In this document: piece by piece, positions 26,312 through 34,972 of the stretch
Layout of the letters: every line of letters starts with the position of its first letter
Position numbering within the stretch: position 1 is the first letter of the stretch
From: a virus
DNA length: 37,176 nt
Reading direction: 5' to 3' (one strand)
Virus record (IMG/VR): IMGVR_UViG_3300027985_001704
Span: 1 to 37,176 of that record
The notes under the pieces: model-generated
Database searches by the model: none
What the model was told of the DNA's origin: nothing
What the model saw: the letters and a program-made list of their open reading frames with translations, nothing else
Program-made: the position numbers and the translations under genes

Positions 26312-28344
26312 GCTGCCCATGCCTCCAGAAGTTCAGAATCCGAAACCTGCTTGCGCCATGCTGTTATTTTGTTGTACCACATTGGATAGGCGTTGTTGTA
26401 GCCGAGCATGAGGCGATAGAGCGTTGAAGGCCCGAACGATCCGTCAAAAGCTGCCCACGAACTCCACTGTATCGCAGTGTGTGTTCCTTCAATCATGTAC
26501 CCGACGCGGAATTGTGTTCCAGCTGTGTTGACTTGGGTGACGCGGCGGATGATGGCGTTGCGTTGAAAAAGTATATCACCACTAACATATGCCACATTTG
26601 TTTTGTCGTACGATTTGATAATTGTGACAATACCAGTGCTGCCCTTTTGCCCGTAGTCAATATCCTGTTGGGATGCCAAGCAAGACAGGTACGGAAATAG
26701 CGTACTATTCGGCAAATCCGCACTCCCCACGCCCATCATCACGCGAGTTGCTATGGTGAGGGGTTGTGGCTGGATGCGTTGGATGGAATGAATTTTGACA
26801 GTCCCTGTGTATGCTGTTATTGCGTCAAATCCTGTCATTGCATATTCCCCTGCGGTCAATATAAGCTTGTAGCGGCCTATAGTATTTGGCAATACAGAAG
26901 CGACTCCGCCCCTGACTTTTATCGCACATGCTCCAGAAGTATATGAAATTACTTCAGCGTCTACTAAAACACGATCATCAGTGTTAACTCCGCCAATTGT
27001 CATCCATGCATCTGCAGTACCGCCGGAACATATCCACATTCCAGATCCACTGTATGTCCATCCAGCTTCTCCAGTAACAAGTGAATCATCCCACTTTTCA
27101 ACCCCATCCGGCTCACCATCCAACGCTTTCCACATTTCGCTCAACTGCGTGGCGGGGATTACGCTCTGTAATGAAATTTTCGATGTCTTTACTGTCATTC
27201 CAGTTGCACTTGGCGTTAGCGCAAATGACTTTGCGGTCCCATTTGGTGTAGATATGTATTTGTACGTTCCTGGCGAGGTTATAATTGCTGTCTGCGACGT
27301 GTTCTGGCAATATACATACAAATTTCCGCCAGATATAGAGTCAACAACTATCTCTATAATATGTGCCGGACCTAATCCAATATCTCCTATGGTCTTCAAC
27401 GGAGTCCATGCTGTCGTTTCTGTGACGTCTATGTTACCAAGTATAAATTTCTCAATCCCACTCCTTTTATACTGCCCATCATTCGTCTCTGCGTCCAAAT
27501 ACTGTGGCATAGAGAACCAACAGCCGTTCGTGGTCGTGGCGTTGGAGGCTGGTTGGGTGACAGGGCCGGATGCGGTTGTCGGGACGTAAGGTTGAGGGTA
27601 TGCGGTTGCTGTGATTTGGGGGCTGGAGATGGTGACGGTTCCAGTAGCGCTTCCGCTCGTTATCCCGCATCCGATCAGGAAAAGCGGAGTTCCTGCCGTG
27701 GTTGACACGGTGAGTACAATGGCCAGTGTGTGTAATCCTCCTGCTGGCACATAGGATTCGGCCTGTGCTACTCCGTCAACAGTGTATTGGAATGTCGAAC
27801 CAGCTGGACGGGTGTTTATCCTGATAATATCATTGAGCGCGACGGAGCCGTCGCATATACAATCTGCGCCAAAACGATATACCGTTGACGCAGAAACAGA
27901 TATTACCTCTCTGATCGAGCGGTTTGACGCCGACGCTGTGAACTTTAAGCCGCCAGTAACGGCCTCCAACGAGCCAACTGTTCCAGCGTCAGACCATCCA
28001 GTCGGCGCAGTTCCAGGCGTCCCGCTCACAGCCCCAGCAAACACCGAGTTCGTGAGCAGATTCTGCACCACCCCGCAACCCCGCAGCCCCTTGAACCCTG
28101 CAATCACATCAACCGTAGGCTTCGCGCCGACATTAAGCGTAGAGCCATCTTTCTGTTTTTCATACTGTGGAGCAAGTATGGAATGATTGAACGCATGCCG
28201 ACCACGCGTTAATTCTGAAAATTTTTCCTTGTCAGCATCATAATGAAACATAACGCCAGGAGGATAGCGTAGCGACCCTCCTATTGCAGCCTCATTAATC
28301 CGCTTGACGACATTTGCCGCAACAGATTTCGACATTGGGCGCAT
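26308..28344 (-). CDS. Head-fibre/spike-like protein with sugar-binding-type domains, 678 aa
   Basis: Residues about 90-260 (NLLTNSVFAGAVSGTPGTAP ... AYPQPYVPTTASG) match by eye the head spike/fibre or carbohydrate-binding modules of phage proteins: beta-rich, Gly/Thr/Ser-rich, ending in a PYVPT-type motif. The C-terminus (YNKITAWRKQVSDSELLEAW) resembles the end of LamG-like fibre domains. The N-terminal ~90 residues probably attach it to the virion. Its position between portal and scaffold favours a head-attached fibre over a tail one. Start ATG has AGGAG 6 bases upstream. Ligand unknown. Confidence 0.65.
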   Translation of the reverse strand: MRPMSKSVAANVVKRINEAAIGGSLRYPPGVMFHYDADKEKFSELTRGRHAFNHSILAPQYEKQKDGSTLNVGAKPTVDVIAGFKGLRGCGVVQNLLTNSVFAGAVSGTPGTAPTGWSDAGTVGSLEAVTGGLKFTASASNRSIREVISVSASTVYRFGADCICDGSVALNDIIRINTRPAGSTFQYTVDGVAQAESYVPAGGLHTLAIVLTVSTTAGTPLFLIGCGITSGSATGTVTISSPQITATAYPQPYVPTTASGPVTQPASNATTTNGCWFSMPQYLDAETNDGQYKRSGIEKFILGNIDVTETTAWTPLKTIGDIGLGPAHIIEIVVDSISGGNLYVYCQNTSQTAIITSPGTYKYISTPNGTAKSFALTPSATGMTVKTSKISLQSVIPATQLSEMWKALDGEPDGVEKWDDSLVTGEAGWTYSGSGMWICSGGTADAWMTIGGVNTDDRVLVDAEVISYTSGACAIKVRGGVASVLPNTIGRYKLILTAGEYAMTGFDAITAYTGTVKIHSIQRIQPQPLTIATRVMMGVGSADLPNSTLFPYLSCLASQQDIDYGQKGSTGIVTIIKSYDKTNVAYVSGDILFQRNAIIRRVTQVNTAGTQFRVGYMIEGTHTAIQWSSWAAFDGSFGPSTLYRLMLGYNNAYPMWYNKITAWRKQVSDSELLEAWAA

Positions 28345-28347
28345 AAT

Positions 28348-28626
28348 TTACTCCTGGCAGAATACGGAGAAACTTCCAGACCCGTACGTTGAACACTTAA
28401 TTCTGTAGAGACCGCCATCAGGTGTGTCGATAACGGTGCAATATCCAGACGAAATCTGATATATCGTATACCACTCTCCATCAGAAAGCTTTTGCTGCAC
28501 ATCCAGTATCGCCCCAAGAAGAGACGGATGGATAATCTTAAATCTTGACCCGGCAGCAGACTCGATATCGCTACGCTGAGGGAACTCGCCAGTCATCTCA
28601 TCAACAGCAGTAAAAGTAGTCTTCAT
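28348..28626 (-). CDS. Unknown small protein, 92 aa
   Basis: Short, mostly beta protein (GEWYTIYQISSGYCTVIDTP, then GLYRIKCSTYGSGSFSVF) with no family I recognise. It fits between portal and fibre genes without gaps (3 bases before the fibre start), has a GAGG-type ribosome site, and its codon use matches its neighbours. A small head or connector protein is plausible. Confidence 0.55.
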   Translation of the reverse strand: MKTTFTAVDEMTGEFPQRSDIESAAGSRFKIIHPSLLGAILDVQQKLSDGEWYTIYQISSGYCTVIDTPDGGLYRIKCSTYGSGSFSVFCQE

Positions 28627-28640
28627 CTCAATCTCCTCAT

Positions 28641-30788
28641 TTAACCTTTCTGTTGCGTCATCGGAACACCGGACTTTGCCGGAGCACCACCCCTTTGCCG
28701 CTGCGGAGCCTTACCGCGCATATTCATTCCACCACCACCCATGCCGGAAGGCATCGGCTGTCCATTTTCCGCGTTGCTGTTTCCACCCCTGGAAACAGGA
28801 TCATCACCAGGACCGCCCTGGGCCTGCATAGCCATCTGGTAGATTTCCTGCACAAGCTCGACAGGCAGGCCGGCCTGCACCAAAATTTCCATAGCTTGCT
28901 CCAACGGGCCAGCCTCCGCCATGCGCTCGACAACCTCACGCCAGCCACGGAATTTGACGGCTTCGAGCAGCGCACGCTGATCGATCGCCCCGGCTGCGAA
29001 GAGATCCACAGCCATCTGGCGCTCTTCCGCCTCAGTCTTGATCACCGTCGAACCACTCTCGACGATATAGCTGAACTTCTGACCAGCAAAGTTGATACCG
29101 GTAATTTCCACAGCCTTGCCGCTGACATTGACAAGCTCAGCGTCGGTATGAAAATTCTGAATCATACTGATGAACATGCGACCACGATTACGGACGAGCG
29201 AATCAACACCACGAATTTTGGCACGAATGAGAGCTGCGGCACGCTCCTGCAGCATCTGAATAGCCGAAGCCGCAATAATACCCGCAGGAGCATCACCGCG
29301 ATCAACGTCTTCAATCTGACTGGTACGATCAAAAAATCGTGTCAGGACATCAAGAGCCTGAAACAGCCAGGCAGGGGGCGTTGGCATGTCAAGAAATCTG
29401 ATTCCAGCACCAGTAGTGGCGCTACTTGGCTGCAAAACAAGCCTTTCGATATAGGCGAATTGCGACTTATCAAGTCCGGTGTCTCTGGGAATTATAACGG
29501 CTGGGAGCAAGGAAAGCTTCAGGTATTTAACAATGATACGCCAAAGTTCATCGATGGCCTGTGCGATATCACCAGTTGTCTCAGCCTGGGAGAATCCCCA
29601 GAACATTTCCGTATCAAGATATGACCTGCTCACTGAGAACGGGAACCTTTTATAGAGATAGCAGTCCTTGATGTAGTCTACAGGCATAGACCAATTCAGG
29701 TTTGGATTAGGTCCATCATAGGCGACAATGTAATCACCACGACCCTTACCTTCTTTTGCATCAATGCCCTGAACAAGAACAACGAGACGTATTCCGCCTG
29801 GAAATGCTTCCTTGACAACTTCGACTTCAGACATCAAAGGCTGCCCAGAATCTTTGTGTACGCCAAGCTGAACTTGCTGTTTCTCGACTTTAACTGAATA
29901 GTCTCTGCACCAGACTTCAATCAACAAGCCCTTTTTACCCCAATGACCCATTGTGTTCATCTTGGTCGTGTAGCGATTGGGATCGAACCCACCACCAGAC
30001 GCAGGCAGTGAGCCGGGGCCGGCACCCTGCATATTCGAATCGATCACGATGTCTTCACGGTCAGTCAGAAACAGCTCGGCGTGTTTTGCAAGCTCTGTGA
30101 CCTTGCCTTCAAGGGCTGGATATCTCTTTTCGATAACAGAAATATCTTCGGCATAATGATGGCAGCAATACGGCATTTTCTGAATATCATGATACTTCCC
30201 AGGACAAGGAAGGAATGCCGTGATATCAAGAGGACACGGTATGAGTTTGCCGTTGTCCGCATCAAGGACGCCCTTCTCAATAACTGTTCCGTACGTTTCC
30301 TGCGTCTTTACAGCGAGTTCGAGAGTCTGGTACTGCTGCTCTTCGTTATTCCACTGGTCAACCATCGCCGATAACGAAGAACTTGTGGCCTCATCACCGC
30401 TCGTGGCCTGCACGCTGGCAACAGGATTTCTCGCCGTAATGTTTGCCACCGTCCGTTCGATATTCGCACCGATCAGCCCCAGAGAAAGACTTGCGTTTTT
30501 CCCGCCCAGAAGCGTCTCACGGAGCTGCCGGTGCACCATCGTTTTTGCCCTGGACACAACGTAGTTTGCCATCCATCGTTCATGCATGCCAAGGCGCTGG
30601 ACCTCGGCTGCAGCCTCCTCATAGAGCCGGCCGAAGTACTCGGAGACGCCGTCGTCGCCGACAGCCGGCATCTTTGCCAACGCGAATCGCTCACCATTCA
30701 CCGCTGGCCTGGCCGTATCATCCTCCCGGTCGGCTCTCATGGAGAGCAGAGCCGCTTTACCGCGATCAATCACTTCACGAAAATTCAT
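28641..30788 (-). CDS. Portal protein, 715 aa
   Basis: Length and pattern fit the P22-type portal (about 725 residues): N-terminal MHERWMANYVVSRAKTMVHR, a central wing region, GANIERTVANITARNPVASV, and a helical C-terminal part (QEIYQMAMQAQGGPG onward) ending in a Gly/Met/Gln-rich tail that may be disordered. It forms the dodecameric DNA gate for the terminase. The ATG at 30788 has GAGGTGG 3-6 bases before, which favours it over a GTG at 30800. A Pro-rich tail and lack of a protease domain are normal for the family. Confidence 0.85.
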   Translation of the reverse strand: MNFREVIDRGKAALLSMRADREDDTARPAVNGERFALAKMPAVGDDGVSEYFGRLYEEAAAEVQRLGMHERWMANYVVSRAKTMVHRQLRETLLGGKNASLSLGLIGANIERTVANITARNPVASVQATSGDEATSSSLSAMVDQWNNEEQQYQTLELAVKTQETYGTVIEKGVLDADNGKLIPCPLDITAFLPCPGKYHDIQKMPYCCHHYAEDISVIEKRYPALEGKVTELAKHAELFLTDREDIVIDSNMQGAGPGSLPASGGGFDPNRYTTKMNTMGHWGKKGLLIEVWCRDYSVKVEKQQVQLGVHKDSGQPLMSEVEVVKEAFPGGIRLVVLVQGIDAKEGKGRGDYIVAYDGPNPNLNWSMPVDYIKDCYLYKRFPFSVSRSYLDTEMFWGFSQAETTGDIAQAIDELWRIIVKYLKLSLLPAVIIPRDTGLDKSQFAYIERLVLQPSSATTGAGIRFLDMPTPPAWLFQALDVLTRFFDRTSQIEDVDRGDAPAGIIAASAIQMLQERAAALIRAKIRGVDSLVRNRGRMFISMIQNFHTDAELVNVSGKAVEITGINFAGQKFSYIVESGSTVIKTEAEERQMAVDLFAAGAIDQRALLEAVKFRGWREVVERMAEAGPLEQAMEILVQAGLPVELVQEIYQMAMQAQGGPGDDPVSRGGNSNAENGQPMPSGMGGGGMNMRGKAPQRQRGGAPAKSGVPMTQQKG

Positions 30789-30806
30789 TTTCCACCTCAC
30801 TATGAT

Positions 30807-31352
30807 TTATTTTCCGCTCTGAAGCTTTCTCACACGATAAACGGTAATTCCGCAAGTTTCTGCGATTGTCGATTGCGTTGCGCCCTCGGCCGTCATCTTC
30901 AGAATTGTTGCTATGAGAGGATCTTCGATGTCAATGTTATCATAAAGTCCACAATCATTATCGAAGCAAGAATCGTCATGATTGCCATTATCGACCAGAA
31001 CGCTCCCCTGGCCGCCGTCTCCCTCGCCCCACGACGGCGAATGTAAGATTGCACTGAACTCGTCGACGCTGTTTTCTGCGTTCTTTTCTTTTTCTGCAAA
31101 ATACACCTCCAACTGACCATTCACATATCCCATCCGAATCGGCTCACCGCACTGAACACACGCGACATTGTCGCCAACAGTACATTCATTGTGCGGAAAG
31201 TCGTACCAGTTGAAACCGTTCACACCATATTTTTCAAGAAGAGCAACAAAGTCGCCCCTCATAGGAGATGCCGGATTGAATTGCGCTGTAAGTTCATAGA
31301 ACACGCCGCCACAACATTCGCACTTGAACGGAATTCCTGCATACTTACTCAT
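30807..31352 (-). CDS. Cys-rich protein with C-terminal helix-turn-helix, 181 aa
   Basis: N-terminal half has CECCG and CVQCGEP (about residues 11-68), a probable metal knuckle. Residues about 145-180 (ILKMTAEGATQSTIAETCGI) look like a helix-turn-helix. The middle is acidic and probably disordered. It overlaps the upstream membrane-protein stop by 8 bases and stands between terL and portal. A regulator or packaging accessory protein is possible; family not recognised. Confidence 0.6.
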   Translation of the reverse strand: MSKYAGIPFKCECCGGVFYELTAQFNPASPMRGDFVALLEKYGVNGFNWYDFPHNECTVGDNVACVQCGEPIRMGYVNGQLEVYFAEKEKNAENSVDEFSAILHSPSWGEGDGGQGSVLVDNGNHDDSCFDNDCGLYDNIDIEDPLIATILKMTAEGATQSTIAETCGITVYRVRKLQSGK

Positions 31353-31737
31353 CGCTCACCCCCGGCGCTGAAGCCTGGAACGGACCACCGGCCGGCCTTC
31401 TTTTTCTCGACAGCATCTCTGCAGTTGCCCTTCCAATCTGGACATCCAGCTTCTTAAGAGCATTTTCATACTCCATACGAGCCTCATCATCCAGCTTCGC
31501 ATCCATACCGCCGTCCACACGGGCCTGATAAAGAGACGTGTCGCTGAAAATATCAGCAGAAGCCTGATATGGAAGGTCACCCGTATCAGGCTTCCTGTTA
31601 CTTCCAGAAGCAAGTTTCATCATTACGGCAAAAGTCACAGCGAGCATAAGCAAAACTAAAGTAAACGCCGCTAATAATGCATAAATCATCATTTGCAAAA
31701 CGTCGTTTTGCTGCAAAACTATTGTTCCTTCCATCAT
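31345..31737 (-). CDS. Single-span membrane protein with helical tail, 130 aa
   Basis: A clear membrane segment at about residues 16-40 (MMIYALLAAFTLVLLMLAVT) is followed by a charged, probably coiled stretch (LDDEARMEYENALKKLDVQI) and an Arg-rich end. The chosen ATG has AAGGAGGGG just upstream; an in-frame ATG further upstream would overlap terL. A spanin- or holin-like lysis part is possible given one membrane span plus a helical body, but no family motif is seen, so the call stays open. Confidence 0.6.
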   Translation of the reverse strand: MMEGTIVLQQNDVLQMMIYALLAAFTLVLLMLAVTFAVMMKLASGSNRKPDTGDLPYQASADIFSDTSLYQARVDGGMDAKLDDEARMEYENALKKLDVQIGRATAEMLSRKRRPAGGPFQASAPGVSDE

Positions 31738-31747
31738 TACCCCTCCT

Positions 31748-33412
31748 TTATCTGGCTTGATGAACCCTAAGACCACCTATTTCCTCTGCCAGATAGCCCA
31801 TATCAGCAGTTCTTGGAAGTGACAAGTCATCCATAATAGCAGAATTATCTGATCCAGCCTGTGCAGAAAGAAAATCCCTCTCGCATTCGCCAAGCGGTGC
31901 AGGCTTTTCAAGATCCTTTAACAATATTCCCAATGAAGGACGAGACGTTGCTACATACCTGATTTCGTCAACTGCATGGTCCTCGCCTGCAGTATCAATA
32001 TCTTCAAAGTCAGTCATATCACGCTCCTGCTCAGGGAGCGTCCTTATTGCATGCTCGCAATTATCAGTAAAGAACAACATCGGTTCACGCTCTTCAGAAA
32101 GAAGAATCCGATCACCATTTTCGTCTTCACCCCATTCTGCAGAGACCTGAACACCGTGCAACAACTGCCTTACAGTATCCCATCCGCTAATTCGCCTATT
32201 CTCAGCACGCCTCCATACAATTCCAGTATCCGCAAACTTCTCTGCTATACTGGGACCGTCCTTCTCTGCAAAAACACTCGGGTCAGCTATTCTGTCCATA
32301 GATGGTGTACGGCCCATGAGCCAAGGCATCCTTGCCTCCATATCAACCATCCTCGTACCGACATCAGTACTCTGTAACCTCAGTCCAACATTAGCCTCTA
32401 TCTTTCCAGTTTGGGGATTCTTGGGACAACCATACCATTCATGGAACCTAATTAATGCACCCTTCCTGAATATACGCGCGCCTCCAGGCAACGGTACAGA
32501 CGTCTCGCCGTCTGCAACAGCATACCACCCAATCGAAAACGGCGTAGCAGAACCCCAGTCCATTCCAACAATACGAGGCCAATGCGCAGGAGGCCTGAAA
32601 CTCGGAATGACATGCTTAAACGGGTTCCACACGTCTCCAAAGAAGCCGCCAAGGACAACATCCCAGTCTCCTTCCAACCACGCTTTCCTAAGAGCAGGAT
32701 CTTTGATCGATCTGAGCAAGTTAACATACTCTGGATCGTTCTCGCACAGAATCAAATTGTCTTCCACACGGCTCGGAATGAAAACCATGTCCATGCCGCT
32801 CGAATCACGCATAACCTGACCAGGCCTGCTACCCTTCGGCATAAACCTGCTCTTCACCTGCGAATGACCAGGACCGCCAGGGTTAGCCGTCAAAAACATA
32901 CTTGTCGGAACGCCTGCAGCAGAACGCAAACATCCCTTCAGCATTTCTATCATCATATCAATGTAAGAAAACTGGCAGGCCTCTTCTATCGACACCATAG
33001 TGAAGCTTTGGCCCTGAAAAAACTCTGCTTTTTCTATACTTTCAACAACAGTCAATGTAATAATAGCGCCATTATGGAACCTTAAATAGTTTGTGCCAAC
33101 TTCAGGACCCACAAGCTCAGCAGGCAGACCAAGCCTTATCAGTTGACGCAACCTTGTCCTAATACCAGCAAAATATTTGAAACTCTTCCTGATAAATAGA
33201 CCATTCCAATCATACCCGTGACGCAATGCTCCATATATCTGCTTTCCTATGGCGCAGTCTGTCTTTCCACCGCCTCGTGCGCCACCAAACAATATCATAC
33301 GAACAGGACACAACGTAGCCATCAACTGTGGACCCTGCTGAGGTGCCCATATGTCTGTCACATTTAAATTTGAAACTGATGCAACAACAGCATCGCGCTT
33401 CTTTTTTGCCAT
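31748..33412 (-). CDS. terL: Terminase large subunit, 554 aa
   Basis: Packaging ATPase and nuclease. Seen: Walker A GGARGGGKTD (about 45-54), Walker B-like TMVSIEEACQF (140-150), coupling motif LTANPGGPGH (177-185), nuclease start GMDWGS (285-290), a later ADPSVF, and HAVDEIRY near the end, which carries the third acidic site. All key residues are present, so it should be active. ATG at 33412 has AAGGA 7 bases before; a TTG two codons earlier is less likely. The gene is separated from terS by an opposed cassette. Confidence 0.95.
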   Translation of the reverse strand: MAKKKRDAVVASVSNLNVTDIWAPQQGPQLMATLCPVRMILFGGARGGGKTDCAIGKQIYGALRHGYDWNGLFIRKSFKYFAGIRTRLRQLIRLGLPAELVGPEVGTNYLRFHNGAIITLTVVESIEKAEFFQGQSFTMVSIEEACQFSYIDMMIEMLKGCLRSAAGVPTSMFLTANPGGPGHSQVKSRFMPKGSRPGQVMRDSSGMDMVFIPSRVEDNLILCENDPEYVNLLRSIKDPALRKAWLEGDWDVVLGGFFGDVWNPFKHVIPSFRPPAHWPRIVGMDWGSATPFSIGWYAVADGETSVPLPGGARIFRKGALIRFHEWYGCPKNPQTGKIEANVGLRLQSTDVGTRMVDMEARMPWLMGRTPSMDRIADPSVFAEKDGPSIAEKFADTGIVWRRAENRRISGWDTVRQLLHGVQVSAEWGEDENGDRILLSEEREPMLFFTDNCEHAIRTLPEQERDMTDFEDIDTAGEDHAVDEIRYVATSRPSLGILLKDLEKPAPLGECERDFLSAQAGSDNSAIMDDLSLPRTADMGYLAEEIGGLRVHQAR

Positions 33413-33490
33413 TTCCAATTCCTTTTTTCCAAAAAATTTTCACACCAGTTATTGCTTTTTTCCGCCTTTTGCAATCGATCGGTAGGTTGA

Positions 33491-33548
33491 CCACAAGTTT
33501 TGAGAGACAAGACGGTTTGTCTACCAGAATCCACAGTTTTTGGGAGAC
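33491..33548. promoter_or_regulatory. Direct repeats and dyad upstream of terL
   Basis: Two copies of an ~18-bp word (CCACAAGTTTTGAGAGAC at 33491 and CCACAGTTTTTGGGAGAC at 33531) lie 40 bp apart, start to start, with a 6-bp dyad AGACAA/TTGTCT between them. Four turns of DNA separate the copies, so two bound proteins would face the same side. The block sits about 80-140 bp before terL and could regulate terL and/or the divergent cassette. No convincing -10/-35 pair was found. Confidence 0.45.
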
Positions 33549-33925
33549 TACGGGAAGAAGTGGATCTTGGAGTTTGGGGGAAGGGTAGGCATGTAGGTGG
33601 TTCCATATACATGCGCACGCCCGGTACAGGAGTCCCTACCCCTTGATTCGGTCGCACGCTCGCAGCACCGAGACCAGAGCCGCGGCGTCACGGCCCATTG
33701 CATGCTCGAAGACTCGCAGCAAGGGCCGCGCCACCGCTCCCGTGCTCGCTCTGCTTCGCACAAGAGCGTATTGCGCTCCTTCGTCGCGCTCCAGTGCGCC
33801 AAACCGCGCTTCGTGCGCCCCGCTTCTACCACGCGATCTCCTTGCCCCAGTGCAAATATCATCGCATCTTAAGCTCACATGGGGTGAGTGGGGATGCGGT
33901 GGCACCAAACCCATAGGAGGACACC
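33549..33925. other. GC-rich non-coding region with many dyads
   Basis: About 375 bases between the terL control region and the first plus-strand gene. It is rich in G and C and holds nested dyads: GGGTAGG (33583-33589)/CCTACCC (33635-33641) enclosing CATGTA/TACATG (33590-33613), and small GAGCG/CGCTC and CTCAC/GTGAG hairpins further right. Open frames here on both strands give odd, Arg/Ser/Cys-heavy sequences, so I call it non-coding. A leader or structured RNA for the next gene, or a remnant of other DNA, are both possible. No tRNA-type motif seen. Confidence 0.4.
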
Positions 33926-34417
33926 ATGTCCACAGCTACCAATCGCTCCCAGGCCCAGTCCCAGTCCACCACCGCCGCTCAGACCCGTGAGACCATGCCT
34001 CTCGCGCAGTTCCTGGCCGATCACACCATGCGCAACAGCGAGGTCGTCACCGGCGCACTGAGCCTGTCCAACGTGTCGTACCTGCCCGCCAACGAGGACC
34101 AAAAGTCCACGTTCGGTGGGCTGCTCCAGGGTTTCGTGGACCCCGTCACCGGCAAGCCGTGCTCGTTCGTCGGCCGTGACGGCGTCGCGGTCATCGGCGG
34201 CTGCCCGGTCAGGCTCTTCGGAGAGGACGCTGACTTCTGCGAGGAGCAGCTCGGCATCGAGCCCGCATCGGTTCTGCACCTCGGCATCAAGGCCGACGCC
34301 CAGGGCCGCGTGTACCGCAAGGAGGATGGCACTGTCTCCTTCCTGGCTATCAGACTCGCGGATCTGAACGGCGAGTTCGGCTGGGAGGGCAAGATTGCCT
34401 TCCAGCGCAAGGGCTAG
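33926..34417 (+). CDS. GC-rich cassette protein, 163 aa
   Basis: Family not recognised. The N-terminal 24 residues are polar and Ser/Gln/Thr-rich (SQAQSQSTTAAQTRETM), then a compact, probably beta-rich body with Cys at about 78, 93 and 104 and a C-terminal WEGKIAFQRKG. ATG has a strong AGGAGG 5 bases before. Codon use is strongly GC-biased, unlike the other cassette genes and most of the window, which suggests either high expression or outside origin. A strong terminator follows 7 bases after the stop. Confidence 0.7.
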   Translation: MSTATNRSQAQSQSTTAAQTRETMPLAQFLADHTMRNSEVVTGALSLSNVSYLPANEDQKSTFGGLLQGFVDPVTGKPCSFVGRDGVAVIGGCPVRLFGEDADFCEEQLGIEPASVLHLGIKADAQGRVYRKEDGTVSFLAIRLADLNGEFGWEGKIAFQRKG

Positions 34418-34424
34418 GCCGGCA

Positions 34425-34456
34425 GGCCGGGCAGCTTCGGCCGCCCGGCCTTTTTT
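34425..34456 (+). terminator. Intrinsic terminator, UUCG loop
   Basis: GGCCGGGC stem (8 bp, one mismatch, then 2 bp) with TTCG loop and six T directly after. Strong canonical form. The next ribosome site starts about 14 bases later, leaving no room for a promoter, so the following genes probably depend on read-through. Confidence 0.9.
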
Positions 34457-34480
34457 GTACAGACAGAATAGGAGGTAGGT

Positions 34481-34573
34481 ATGGAAGAAGAGATAGGCAC
34501 CAGTGTCGAAGTAGAAGAGATAGATCCATCATCTGAGGAATGGGAGGCATGGGAATATGAAAGTCAGTGGTAG
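34481..34573 (+). CDS. Acidic micropeptide, 30 aa
   Basis: Very acidic, Glu-rich peptide (MEEEIGTSVEVEEIDPSSEE, then two Trp) with a strong AGGAGG 5 bases before the ATG. Its 3' end overlaps the next small gene by 17 bases. Small size makes it uncertain, but the ribosome site and overlap chain support it. Acidic small phage proteins often mimic DNA; that is a guess here. Confidence 0.55.
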   Translation: MEEEIGTSVEVEEIDPSSEEWEAWEYESQW

Positions 34574-34706
34574 CTTTCACAGACTGACGTGGCTCCAGGT
34601 CCACAGAGCGTGGTGGTGGAGAGAGACTGAGGTTGTTCGAGAGGTTTACAATGGACGCCGTGAGTACTTTTTCGGTCATCGGTGTCCACAAAGGAGGGCG
34701 AGATGA
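34557..34706 (+). CDS. Basic, Trp/Arg-rich small protein, 49 aa
   Basis: Basic peptide with a WWW run and many Arg (KVSGSFHRLTWLQVHRAWWW, ending CPQRRAR). Its ATG follows GGGAGG at about 9 bases, and its stop overlaps the next start (ATGA), a normal sign of translational coupling. No family seen. Confidence 0.5.
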   Translation: MKVSGSFHRLTWLQVHRAWWWRETEVVREVYNGRREYFFGHRCPQRRAR

Positions 34707-34972
34707 GCGACATTACATGCAGACGCACAAAATGGCGTAGAGCTGGTGGAAAGATTGAAATTGCACCAGGTTATTACTGGAAAACATATGGTCCATTTTC
34801 ATCGCAAGAAAAAGCAGAAGAATTCAGAGATGGAAAGTTGGATGCTGAACGTGAAGAAAGACGTGAGGAGATTGGTGCTGACGACATGCAACTGGAAATA
34901 GACAATCTTCGTCACTGGATCAAAGAACTTGAGAGAAGAGTTCTCATACTCGAAGGAAAGGAGCAGATATGA
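34703..34972 (+). CDS. Small protein with C-terminal coiled coil, 89 aa
   Basis: N-terminal CRRTKWRRAGGKIEIAPGYY is a basic, compact region. Residues about 45-85 (AEREERREEIGADDMQLEID onward) are a charged coiled coil. The start ATG has AAAGGAGGG upstream and overlaps the previous stop (ATGA); its own stop overlaps the next start (ATGA). A structural or DNA-binding role is possible. Confidence 0.65.
   Translation: MSDITCRRTKWRRAGGKIEIAPGYYWKTYGPFSSQEKAEEFRDGKLDAEREERREEIGADDMQLEIDNLRHWIKELERRVLILEGKEQI

Noticed and set aside
33413-33418. Two-codon longer terL start (TTG)
   Set aside because: ATG at 33412 is better placed behind AAGGA.
33597-33914. Several 70-115 aa frames on both strands in the GC-rich region
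   Set aside because: Arg/Ser/Cys-heavy, no ribosome sites, typical chance frames of GC-rich DNA.
33549-33925. Possible tRNA or tmRNA in the GC-rich region
   Set aside because: No T-loop GTTCRA motif with matching acceptor ends on either strand.
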